Source: Neodontobutis hainanensis
Taxonomy: Eukaryota; Chordata; Actinopteri; Gobiiformes; Odontobutidae
Direction of reading: 5' to 3'
Assembly (NCBI GenBank): GCA_024349245.1
Contig: JALDNG010000403.1
Location: 1 to 64,000, forward strand
Length of the DNA: 64,000 nt
Part shown: positions 24,689 through 36,626 of the stretch, one piece after another
Position numbering within the stretch: position 1 is the stretch's first letter
Layout: every line of letters begins with the position of its first letter
Made by a program: the position numbers and the translations under genes
The notes under the pieces: generated by a model
Seen by the model: the letters and a program-made list of their open reading frames with translations, nothing else
Told to the model about the DNA's origin: nothing
Databases searched by the model: none

Positions 24689-24780
24689 AATGCGCGATCA
24701 ATTTTTATGTGGACAGATCATAGATAGAAACTCCAGTGGAGTTTTTGTTTTAGGTCTCACAAAAAATTGATTATTGCATT
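24689..24780. repeat. 92-base foldback with a central palindrome
   Basis: The outer arms at 24,689-24,706 (aatgcgcgatcaattttt) and 24,762-24,780 (aaaaattgattattgcatt) pair over most of their length: ten perfect bases, a small mismatch zone, then gcatt. Near the centre, 24,728-24,744 is a perfect palindrome, aaactcca-g-tggagttt. The shape fits a tiny foldback or MITE-like remnant. I see no target duplication, and no other copy was recognised. Confidence 0.4.
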
Positions 24781-24789
24781 TGTCCATAT

Positions 24790-27700
24790 AGCTCAAAAGA
24801 AAAAATCTATTCATGAAAAATTGAAAATCTAGTGTATACTCAAGATTGAAATTATATATAATAAATTTCATGTAAACAGGAAGTCTTCAATTTTATTTTT
24901 AAAAAATAACTTTTCAATAAATGATTTTTTCACGAAATTGTCACTTTACGATTAATAAGCAGAAATATTAATCGGTAATCTCGCTATTTAATAAAATTTA
25001 ACACAGTCCGAAGAAACAATATACTCTATCCAAAGAATTTTCAAAAAGTAATGAGGGATCGACATCTAATGACAATGTATTTGAGAAAAAGGTAGAAAAT
25101 CAAATTCTGCATTTTTCCTAATTACGAAGAATACAGAAGTCAGAATCAAAGATTTTCTTCCCATCGTAAAACCTTTTAAACTGAATGCTTTTTAAAAGAC
25201 AACAGTTATCGCAAACTCTGTCATTTGAGAAGCTATATAAAAATAACTCTTAATATGATTAAGAGATTCTATCAGAATTAAATATTTTGTTTATTTTGAA
25301 TATTTTGTTTCATACGAACATGAAAGGAGATTTCTCGATGATGTTTTGACTAAGTTGTCCTTTTTACCATAAAAACCATATTTTTTCAAAGAAGCATTTA
25401 AAAAATTAGTCAACTTCAACCTCAAGAGTTAATAAATAACCTAAGAGAATTTCCACAAGAAATGAGATATCTTTGTGATAAACATCACATAAAAAAACAT
25501 AAGTCTCATACTTAATTTCAAATGACATTTACGAACTAATTTCAGATTTACACATAAAAACATATTCATTATTTTTAAATTATTTACAAAGCTTTGCATC
25601 AACTTCGTTTCACAAAACATCAAAATATATATTCTTTGTGAAATATTCATCGATACTCTGTAAATTGAAAAATATAAGAATTTGGTAACTCTTTGTGACC
25701 AGTATTTTAATTAATTAAAATAATAAATATCGTGTATTTGATACATACGAAGTAATATACATGATTTGGATTGAAGTGCAAAAAATTTGTCTTTATCTTA
25801 AAAGATACATATATCCGATTTATATTATTTTATCGTATTTTTCAAATTTTTATCTTATAAGTTCTACAATTTTTAAAATAGGGACGTGCGTAAAAAATAA
25901 TTAAAAAAAATACTCATCGATGTTTTTGATATAAAGAATATCCGAAAACATTTTCTTATTTTCAGATGAATTCTTAGTAATGTCTATTTTTAACCTAAAT
26001 GATAACAAAAACTAAAGATTAAAATAATATCATCACTCTGAAAAGTTTTTTAATGATAAATTTGAGTCAATTTCGACACAATGAAGATTTTTACAGGTTA
26101 AAACATAATGTTTGGAATCTATTTAGTTGATATTTCTATAGGTTAGTAATTACTTAACAGAAGAATAAACTATATAAACAGAAATTTATTTTAACCCTGT
26201 TTTTCAAATGCTATTTTATCAGAATCAGCTTTCAAAATACTTGTTTGTTAATATTCACGTCATTTTAAGCATTATATATGTAAAAAATTGATTTGGATAG
26301 CAATTCAAATTCAAACAGCCAATTTTTTTTATAAATACTTGCAATTTTATCATGATTTTTACTCAAAGATAATATTTTTAATATTCTCTCAATTTTTTAT
26401 TTAAACCGGCATATTTATCATTATAAATCGCGAGGATTACTAAAATCCGTCATTTAATTTAAATACCGCTTTTATTATTCTAGAGTGAATATAAAGAAAT
26501 GAAAAACTCTTCAAAAAACCAATATCTGTAATATTGAATTTTTATGTGACACAACACCAAATATTTACACATCTCTATGTTTATGTTTGCTTCAGTATCT
26601 TATAATTCTTGTAAACCTTTGAAGGATAGTCCAAGACAATGAAATGACTTCACGAATTTATTGGTTTTAGAATTCTAAATATTTGAAAGGCTTAGACAAT
26701 TAAATCATTTAAATTCATAACTGTCGCTTTAATTTGATCTCGTTGAATTATTTTATGTATGTACTACATTTGATAAAATAGTTTGAGTTATTCTATTCAA
26801 TTAAATTGACAAGTGATAAATATCATGTTTAGTATCATATAACATAATTAAAATTTCAATGTATAATTGATATTATTAATATTGAAACGATTGTCTGAGT
26901 CAATTTGAACATTTTAAAAAATAGGTGTTTTGTAATAATGTTTCATCATAAATTAATATCGTAGACACGAGAAATAACAAGGATAATAAATATACAAACA
27001 CATGAGAGGATGCAATATTTATACAAAATTAAATTAAAGAAACAGAAAAACCAATAAAATTGATTTGAAAAACTATATTTAGATCTTTTGAAAAGTATGC
27101 AATGATTTCCATTGTAAGATAACTAGCCAACGTAAAACTTTCTGGTTCAGTATATGCCTATTCTGTTAGAGGTATAATGAAACTAATTTAAATAACCATA
27201 GGTCATATAATGAAGCATGCATAATTATCATTTACATGAAAAAGTGATCGATTAAAATTTTATTTTTGCATTTTAAAATTTACCATTCATCTGCAAACTA
27301 CATAAATAAAATGTTAAAAATTTTTCAATTTAAATTTAAAGAAATATTAAATCGATCATTTATTTTATTATTTGGAAGATAATTCAAGTTAGAATTATAA
27401 TTATTGGTTAAAATAAGCGTTTTCTAGTTTGGAGATATATCTCAGTGTAATTTTGACTTGTAATAAGTTAATAATATTCTATGAATGAAAAAATTAACGT
27501 GCATCAGGTTTAATTGAAGTAAATACGAAGAAACTATTGAACCAAACCAACACAGCTACTACATATTTTGAAGAAAAATAACATTTTAAAACAATTTACC
27601 AAATTTACTAACTCCCCATCTGTAAATAAAAATGATTCATAGGGATAATTCAACTATATATGGTTTTCATGAATTTATAATTTTACATTAAACGAAGGTT

Positions 27701-28120
27701 TATGTGTAAGATATTCACAAAAAGTATCATTTTGATCAAAGGAATGAAAGTACCATATCTACATTGAAAATTGAATAAATTCAACAAGTGAAGTCATTTT
27801 GCAATCAATTTTTGATCTTTTTAGTCTTCTTGAAATAATCCATATCTTTCTTGTTTTACTAAAAATAAAAATTAAGAAAATCGCAAAATTATTACTTGTA
27901 TTGAACATCATAAAAACTATAGTGAAGTCATACCATAATAAATTAGAATTTTTTTTAGATAGAAGTGATAAGTGCGTTTGATTACATTTATCTTTTTGAT
28001 ATGTTTGAAAATAATTTTGATTTTTATGTTCGAAATAATTCGCTTTTAAAAAATGATTTTTCAACGAAAGATTAAAGGACTTTTAAAATTTTCAAAATTG
28101 ATATCACTTATTAAAGATAA
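24790..28120. other. AT-rich DNA, no gene seen
   Basis: Two minus-strand frames are present. One at 25,441-25,650 (69 codons) contains KCHLKL and vaguely recalls the reverse-transcriptase 'KC.F' region. The other, at 27,759-28,064 (101 codons), has no motif. Neither is convincing. The slightly less AT-rich text around 24,990-25,230 could be an old repeat, but nothing identifies it. Confidence 0.45.
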
Positions 28121-28130
28121 CCAAATTCAA

Positions 28131-28320
28131 AAAAGGCGCCAACGTCGAAAAGCTAATGCTGTCATAATTTTTTTGAGATTGTGCGAGAAACACACGAAGA
28201 GGCAAAAGATTAATGTCATCCTTTTATGAAGTGTTATTGAAAAATTGCGCCAACGGTGATTCAACAAAAAACCGAAATATAATGAATAAGCATTTCTGGA
28301 ACACTTCATTATACATTTGA
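28131..28320. other. GC-raised island, identity unknown
   Basis: A block of about 190 bases, less AT-rich than its flanks, contains the word GCGCCAACG twice in the same orientation, about 114 bases apart (28,136 and 28,250). On the plus strand the two sites read KKGANVEK and LLKNCANGDS in the same frame. This recalls the end of an ankyrin repeat, but the 38-codon spacing is not the usual 33 and there are stops between. On the minus strand a 60-codon frame (28,127-28,309) has no known motif. It is probably a fragment of an old gene or repeat. Confidence 0.25.
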
Positions 28321-31300
28321 CTCATCCTTGATTAAAATATTTTTTTTAAACCAGGTTTACGCTTATTAATGGCCTATATTTATTGTAATAGTGAATGTCA
28401 ACAGATAATTTACACTTTTACTTTAAAATATAAAATACTTTGATGTTTATAAGACACTTTGGTATGATGAACACAAATTGGTATGTTAAAATAATTTTGT
28501 TTCTATCGTTTTCTTTTTGTTACAATATTTCAAAAGAATGATTCTAATATTATATTTTGATTTAAATTAAATAAATTGTTGCTTCATTGATAATACCTAT
28601 GAGAAATTTATGAAGATTTGCTGAATAAATCTAGCTTAAAATATTTGATCTTTATAAATATTATTTATTTAAAGAAAAAGATTCATCTCCAAATTTTAAA
28701 ATATCAAATGTTTGTTTTTATGTTTATAAAAGTGACTTAAAAGGGAATACCGATTTAAGATGATAAAAATATTTACGTATGATAGGTGAAAAATTTATTT
28801 CGTTTATTGCAAGTGCTTATTTGCAATTATTTTATCATTTTGATAATTATTAACGAGTAATTCTCAATGAATTATGTTCTTTAATAGATTAAATTCAAAA
28901 AATATTTTGAAACATTTTTAATAAATACACTTCTGCAGGATCAAATTAAAGTGATACTTTGAAATTTCTAAAGGATTTCTATGTCTCACATAAGGTTAAC
29001 TTAAACATTCCAATTCTATCATCTCTTGTTTACCAATTAATAAGTTACAAGTTTGGGAGTATTCAATTTTAATATAATGATGTAAGGAATTGATAATCAA
29101 AATAAATGTGCTCAGTAGTTCAACAGTTTCAAACTATGATTAAAGAAGTGAGAATAAAATTTCCCATATATTTCAATTTTATTCAAGATAGTTTGATTTT
29201 ATGATCATTAACTTTGTGTTAACAACACATTTCAAATTTAAAAACTGTTAGTTTAACAGATTTAAAAATCTTTTTTTGTAAAACTTTTTGTATTTTTTTC
29301 TTTAAATATACCGAAGTTAATAATTTAAGAACATAATATTAAACTGAAAAATAAAAATTTAGAAAATATATATTATCAAAAAAACGAATGAATAGTTTTT
29401 ATTTTTACGACAACTTGAACAAATTAGTAATTAATTTAAATTAAATTCTACATATGAAAAAGAATTTCGATATATTTTAATTTAATATTCAATTAAAAAA
29501 ATATTTGAACGTCTATAAATGTGTAAAATACGATATACACATTAATTGTCTATTTTTTCTACTCGTACTTTAAAATAAAAATCTTTTAAAAGTTTAAATT
29601 AATACCAGCTGTTACATAAAAATCAAACGTATGTTAATGAGTTTTATTCCAGGAAAAAATATAATTATGATAAAATAAACCTTTAATTTTGTTTAACCTA
29701 TTCTGTTCCGCGATCAATTCAAAAGAAACAAAAAGTTTGATGTTTTATGTTGATTTTCTTCAAACTGTTATTGAAATACAACTTTAATCAGAGAATTATT
29801 TATAGATTTAAATTTAATACCGCTAATTTAGATAAAATTATTTATGACAGTTATATTTAGTTTATGAATAGTAGTGTGATATTTCATTTTTTATATTTAA
29901 GACTTATAAAAAATATTGAGGATATTTTTAATTCGACAAGAAACTAAAAATTTGAAGAATAAAATTTAGTGATAATTTTTGAATTGATACAAAAGCTATA
30001 CATTTATTTTTATACTGATTCTGATTCGAATTTAATCACCTTAAATTTTCATTGATAATTTGAACTTAATTCCCATTTTAAATTGTTTATCGTGTTTTTT
30101 AAAATTGATCATTTTGAAATTACTTTTACAATATTTAAATTGATGTTATAATGTGATAAAAAATTATTAAAGTTAAATTTATACAGTTATACTATCTCAT
30201 AAAAATTGAATAAATATTCTAAAATTACAGAAATGATAATTATTTTTATATTTGATTCAATAAACTCACAAATGTATTAAATTGAAATTCTTTATGTGTA
30301 AATAAATTACTTTTTATAACATTTTTGGGTTTTTATGAATGAAAATCATATTTATTTGTCATGTTTCTAAACCACAAATAATTTATAATTGATTTACAAA
30401 ATTAAAAATCCAAATAAACGAAGACAAAAATAAACTCTAATAACACTTACAGAGTTCATACAAAACATTGTGTGAAATTACATCTTTTATAAATTCAAAA
30501 TTTTCATTAAGATAATGAGACAATGAGAAATTGATATTATTCTATAAATATTTTCGTTAGAAGTTTAAATATACTTCTTTCAAATAAACGGTAAAAAGTA
30601 TTCTCTAACTTTAATACAGATATGAATATATTAACATTTTAACATGAATATTTTATCTCAAACATAAAAACACGGACTTGAATATTTTTGTGAAAAATTA
30701 TCAAAGATAAATTAGTCAAACAATTGTTATACAGTACATATTTGTCAGAAAACCATCATAAATAAATATACCTGATGATCAAAGAAATAAATAATTATTT
30801 ACATGTGTATTTTATTTTTAACTTGCTATTTTTGGATTTTAAAGTCAAAATTTTCTTCTGTTTTAAAAATATGAAAGGAATGATAAAAGGATATTTCATG
30901 ATAGGTAGAAAAAAATGGGTGGTTAATATCAATAATTATTCAAGGATATCAATACAAATACGACAGATGACAAAGATTTTTTCAGTTTAATGAAAAGAAA
31001 GTTGAAATAATCTCATCATAGTAAAATATATAAGAAAAAATACTATGTCTGCATCAATATAATTTGAATTATATTAGAGTTGTTAAAATCTAAGCCCTTG
31101 ATTTAACGCTCATGAAATAATTTTTGACAATAAAATACTCAATATTTTGTAATAAAAATAAAATTGGATAAAAATTTAAATTGAATAAGTTTGGTAAAAT
31201 AACGATTAATCATGAGCATTGGGTAGATAATGATAAGATTTTTAAGTATATCGTGAATCTGTATCATGATGTGTATATGAGAATGTTTCTAAAAAATTTA

Positions 31301-33985
31301 ATCAGTAAAAATACAAATATAAATGTCTTTAGAAGAACATCTTAAGAAAGAGACCTTATTCTTACAGTGCCGTCATTATATAATTAATATTTAATTATTA
31401 TTCACCTTAAATCCAATCTAATTTAATTTAAAATATTTTTTTCAAATTTCATAAATATCAATAGATTAAATAAACCTCATATACAAATTGTATCATTGAG
31501 TTTCATCACTTCAACCTAATCCATTTATGTCAACTGGTATAATTAAAAAATGTTGTTAAAATCTAATTCAAAAGTTTATTCTTAATTAATCCAAGGTATT
31601 TTTATGTAAATTAACAATTGAATAATTAAGAAATGTACAAACTTGTACAACGAAATCTACTTTTGAATATATTTCAAACAAATATTGTAAAACTGCATAT
31701 CATCTTGAAAATTGATTGATGTATATTAAAGTATCTGACAAACTAAAATATTATGTTTCATTTAAATAATTCATAATTTTTCTGTGATAACTCCTCATTT
31801 GTTTATTTATTCTTATTGCGAGTTCTTACTTCACTCAGTTTAAATAAAATTAGCTACAAATTAAGATTACTTTTAAAATTGAAAATTTAATAATACTGAA
31901 TAAATAGAAAAATATGCATTAGCTGAGTTCTAGGATCAATTCGAAAATCGCAAGAAGATATAAAAAGCGTAATTTTCATGAGTTTCTTCTTAAAACAGCC
32001 ATGATATTATATTTCTAAATATTCCAAATTTTCTGCTTACCAGAAAAACGATGCCAGTTTTATTTATCCCTGTTTTTAAGACTTTCGTGAGTTAAACTCA
32101 AAATCACTTTTAAAACTGTTTTAGCTTTAATTAAAATCAAAATTTGGGGGGTATTCTGTTGAGAGAATATGTCTCCATCTAAGTTAACACATCACTAGAT
32201 TGTCAATGACCTTACTTTGGATGATATTTAAGTAATTATTAAAAATCTTAATTTTTCATGAGCGACATTGTTTATATTCAGAGATATGGCGAATGTACAC
32301 TAAACAACGAAAACATAAAAGAGTAATTATTAACAAAATTAAAAGTGAACTTGGCATAAATACAAGTTTAATAGTCATGAATGGATGACACTTAAACAAA
32401 CCTAGTTTTTATGATTACGTCTTGTTAATATCATTATCAAATAAATTAAATTTAATTATGTGGAGCAAAGAATTTTAGTAAAATCGTAAAAATGGAATAA
32501 AGAAACAGCTGGCTAATTCTCGTGAATTTTAAAATGCATAGAAATTCACGAAAATCTGATAATTCTTTGGAAATTTAAAAATATCATTCCAATAGCGCGA
32601 TTTAAAGTAACCTATTTTTCTATTATTCAAAAATGTATCGATCTCAACACAAGTTATTTAAATCTTAAAAATAAACTTCAATAGGTATTTAAATAGCATT
32701 TGAAATTTTGTTAAAAATCGAGGAAATGAGACATTAATTATATAACAAATAAAAAATGAATAAATATCGAGAAATAATTATTTTAATAAATCTCAGGAGT
32801 GTTTCAATATATCATTCAACTTTGTTTAATTCAAAGGTCGAATGATATTTCAAGGATAAAATATGCTAATTTTAAGTGAATGATAATTAAATATTCAATA
32901 CTATTTGCAGTTTATTATATCTATTAAATAATTTTTAACGAAAAATATAAAACATTTTTTATTTATTTAGTATAATTCATGAAATATGTTTCTTGTTATA
33001 ATATAATAATAAAAAAATTCAGTTTTATTGATTTTACATTTATTTAACGTAGTTAAAACTGAATAATATAACTTAATTAAATTCATATATGGTTGATAAG
33101 AGACTTATCGAGGTTATAGAGATACAAAGGTCACTGAAATTCTAGATCGTTAAATATGTTTCTTTGATATAGCTAGCAAGAATGTATAAATTATATTTTT
33201 AAAATTATTTCAATATTTATGAAAGCTCGCATAAATTGAAATCATAACATTTGCAACTTGTTTAATTGTTTATAAATTTATAATTTAACAAAATAAAATA
33301 GATCTCCTTTATAAGATATTATGAGATAAAATTGCGTCGATAAATCTGGTTTCGATAGGTCTGAGGTGGTATGTCAAATGATATGAAATTAAAAAATAAC
33401 ATCAATTAACATTTGTTTGACTTAAGTCAGAACCTCGAAAGAGTAACTTTTGAGGCATTTTCTAATGAAGGCTAGATTCAAGTTTGCAAGAATTTTGAAG
33501 GGAGTTTTATATATAGCAGATTAAGATAAGTTCAAATTTTGATATTACATAAAGTTAATTCATCAAATCCTTTTATTTATCAAAATTGAGTTAATTAATA
33601 TCTTTTAGAAGAATTAGCTGTTTTATTGGCAAATGAGATAAATTTTACTTTCGTATTTATTTGAGCTAGTAATAAATACAATTTTCTTGCTTTAAAAAAC
33701 AAATTTTAATCGATTGATTGTAACTCATATATAAATCAAACTATATGTATCTGATCCGAAACAATCCATGATTTAACTACATATTTCAAACATAAGTGCT
33801 TTAAACTCATACAAAACCACAAACGTAAGTAATTTTTCTGAATCTTAAAAAATAGAGAGTTAATGTATTACAGAACATAATAAAAAACTGACTTCCTGGA
33901 AATTAAGTTATCGTCTGTTTAACTTTTTAAGGCAGAAAAACCAAAGCGTTTATAATTTTCAAGATGTTGACTTGATCGAATTTTA
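28321..33985. other. AT-rich DNA, no gene seen
   Basis: Nothing recognisable was found. The 71-codon plus-strand frame at 30,775-30,990 has no motif. A locally less AT-rich run near 32,040-32,220 was read in several frames without result. Confidence 0.5.
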
Positions 33986-35700
33986 TTGACTGTATGATTA
34001 AGAAGTGAACGGTCTTTCTCAAGGTACAGTTGTTGCCGGTACATTATGAATTGTTTGCACCAAACTATTTAGAACAGGAAAACGATTATTTATAAGTTTC
34101 ATCGACGTGAGAGGATCCCTTTTTTTGGATGCGAGTTACTTATTTGTTTCACTTCAGCTCGACCTTTCTTCAGTATACTGATTTGTAGGCTGACTAATGT
34201 GATTCTGAGGTACTCAGCAACAGTGTAAGTTTTTGTTTTTACTCCACAGGTGCTTGTTTCTTTTCATTGATTTTTCATAAGACACTGTATAACGTCTTTC
34301 TGTGTTTCTTTTGATCAAAGAAGTACAAAAATGCATGAGACAATGGTGTACATACATCTTCAAGTTTCTCTCGTTTTATACAGGTGAGCTTTTTGTAAGG
34401 TAGATCTTAGACCACAACCATTTAAAACTTTGTCAAAGCATTAAAACCTTCAATTCTGTTTTTTAATTTGTCAATTTTTCAGTTTTGAACAGTGCAGTAT
34501 AACCTTGATCGTTATCGGTAATCCTTAGCGGTATACGCACAAATTACCTTACTAGAAAGAATTGTGGAATATATGGCATATGGTTCACTCTTAATAAACT
34601 TAGTAGCATCTGCGAGTAATCCTAAGAAAAATGTTTATTTCACAATTTTATTTAAATATGATATGGTTAGCTTTGATCAATTTCAGTTTTGAGATGATCG
34701 AATTGATATGGCATAAATACATAGGTAACTTCTAACAATCTAGATAACATCATGTAGGTTTTGTTCTCACGAGTTGCCAAATCTTGCCATATCTTATGGA
34801 ACATGAAATTATATTTACGCAATGAGTCATTTGAATGGGTTCTCTTTCGTTCAGATGAGTTTGTCGTTATGTGCTAAAAATATACATCTGAGTATCTACA
34901 TCTAACACAATAAGTGACGATATAGTATCATTAAAACCTGCAAATATGTTAAGTTAAAGGGAGTGTTCGAGACGTAGGTTGTGACTAAAATCTCTTTGTC
35001 AGATAGCACAGACTAGGTTTCGTGCCCTGTAAGTTAGGAAAGAGAGTTTTGCATCAGTGATGCTCCATGCAGCATCAAACCTTCTTTTAAATTTTGAAAA
35101 GTTTTCGGCAGTGTATCATAAGTCAAAAACTAAGCAACCTAAATATACTGATTTCAGTTTCCAGTCTGAATCAATCCAGTGTTCTGTCTTATCGCTGAAT
35201 TATTCAACGTTGTTTAAGGTCTAAAAGTTTGTTGTGAGAGCATTATGTATGAATAAAAAAGATAGATTACTAATGCTATGCCAACTTCTTGTCCTACATC
35301 TGACTAATAACATCGTTGACTGTACGGCCACTAGGCACATTGTAGGTTGTGTTTTGAAGAGCTATATTATTTACTTTAAGAAGTCCATATTCTTCCTCAA
35401 TAGACGCCAGACGTCCTGAACTGATAATAAACCGTGAAATCGAAACATTCAAATTTTCTGAAACATGGTCTCTCACGGTTTTCTCACCGACATCGTAAAA
35501 TTTTAATTATTGATTGAACCTTAGAACCCTTTTTCCCCTCACTTTCTTAAAGATGTTGATACATGAGGGGAAGTTTGTGTTGAAGTTGGTACATCATCAA
35601 TATATTTTCCCCCTAAAATAAATTGTTTATGGCATTAAACGCAGTAAATTTTGTCGTCTTCGTCTACTTTAAGATTAGCAGTTAGCTAATAAATAAAATG
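33986..35700 (-). mobile_element. second hAT transposon relic, BED-finger/Ac-like (hAT relic 2)
   Basis: A block of about 1.7 kb, clearly less AT-rich than its flanks, carries pieces of a hAT transposase on the minus strand in the proper order: BED-finger remnant, 'VPS..T' segment, HWIDSDWKLKS block and the '.TR.N.TY.ML.RLLE' block. This order and these words belong to the ZBED/Ac-like hAT transposases, a different group from hAT relic 1. I could not find terminal repeats or a target duplication, so the limits are judged from base composition and content. The C-terminal dimerisation domain expected near 34,000-34,400 was not recognised. Confidence 0.8.
34690..35670 (-). pseudogene. ZBED/Ac-like hAT transposase pseudogene
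   Basis: Minus-strand pieces, N to C. About 35,640-35,665 reads KIYCV, stop, CHKQF, a damaged C-x2-C of a BED zinc finger. The open stretch 35,294-35,476 reads VSISRFIISSGRLASIEEEY and NTTYNVPSGRTVNDVI, matching the 'F...DLRPFS.VE.EGF' and 'Y.VPSR.T' segments before the catalytic core. About 35,095-35,195 reads DKTEHWIDSDWKLKSVYLGC, then LVFDL, stop, YTAENF, matching 'W......L.....HW.....W.LKS..L......HTAENI'. About 34,690-34,785 reads DLATRENKTYMMLSRLLEVT, matching 'D..TRWNSTY.ML.RLLE' (the usual Trp is replaced). Stops and frame changes show it is dead. Confidence 0.85.
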
Positions 35701-36323
35701 TTTGCATAATTTTCGACATAAATTTAGCTTAATATTAAGTTGTCAATTTTTCTAAACCTGTACGTGTGAATAAGTCATTATTATACTCAAGAAATATACG
35801 TTACAAAAAAATAAAATTGTGTTTGTAACTCAAAAATAATAACAATATTTTCTTAAATATCAAAGTAAAATTTTATACAATGAGTTTTATTTAAAAAAAC
35901 TCAAAATTTTCACATCCCTAATAATTAGTAATTTTAAACAAGTTAGATTTTTCATCTTACAAATAATTATATCACTTAATCATGTACTTAATCTTGAGAT
36001 ACTACGCATAATTCTGTGCTTTTCAATTTTTGATTTAATTTTAAACATAGAAATACTTTTAAGCTTCTATTCTTATGACAACTGAGACATACCTATCTCA
36101 AAATTCTTTTCTTAAAAATATTAAAAAATTATTCTTAAAATAATATTGTTTACAAACATTAAAATATTTCAGAATCAACAAAATTGCTCTTTTTGTTATA
36201 ATTTAAAGAGCTTGGAGTTCTTGCACATTTATTTTATAGTAAAAATTTTAAAACATCATATTTGAGATTTCATTTTTGATAATGATGAGATATTTTGTGA
36301 ATCTCTTTGCTGAATAATTTTGA

Positions 36324-36626
36324 ATGAGAGATATTTTTACTGAATTCATTCTAGTGTCAACTTCAAACAGATTTATTTCTGTTCTAATCAGTTTATGCAA
36401 TCAAAATAAAGTAAATTTCGAGAGTATGCTTATGAATTACATATTATTCGTAATCTTAGATAAATATCTTGTGAGAAATATAATAATTGGTAAAAAGTAT
36501 CAAAGTTTTTTTTCTTTCAAAGAGTTATATTACGCGTTTAAGGATAATTTTCATGAATTGTTTGTTAATATAAATTCATTGCTTAAAACATTTAAGATTT
36601 CTGATATCACTTGCTTCTTAACATAA
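36324..36626 (+). CDS. doubtful 100-codon ORF, no known family
   Basis: The frame opens with MRDIFTEFILVSTSNRFISV and later contains FSFKELYYAFKDNFHELFVN. It has no signal peptide, zinc-binding pattern or catalytic motif that I recognise. The amino-acid content is dominated by F, I, L, N, K and S, as AT-rich random DNA would give. I list it only because it is among the longest open frames outside the transposons. It is more likely chance than gene. Confidence 0.1.
   Translation: MRDIFTEFILVSTSNRFISVLISLCNQNKVNFESMLMNYILFVILDKYLVRNIIIGKKYQSFFSFKELYYAFKDNFHELFVNINSLLKTFKISDITCFLT

Noticed and set aside
25441..25650. 69-codon minus-strand frame with KCHLKL, considered as the RT 'KC.F...FLGH' region
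   Set aside because: The FLGH block is absent, the spacing to a possible LLKK-like block is wrong, and composition is background-like.
27759..28064. 101-codon minus-strand frame
   Set aside because: There is no motif, the composition is the F/I/K/N/S mix expected from AT-rich DNA, and the length is near the maximum expected by chance in 64 kb.
35234..35419. 61-codon plus-strand frame
   Set aside because: It is antisense to the hAT relic 2 transposase fragment at 35,294-35,476, which carries the recognisable words.
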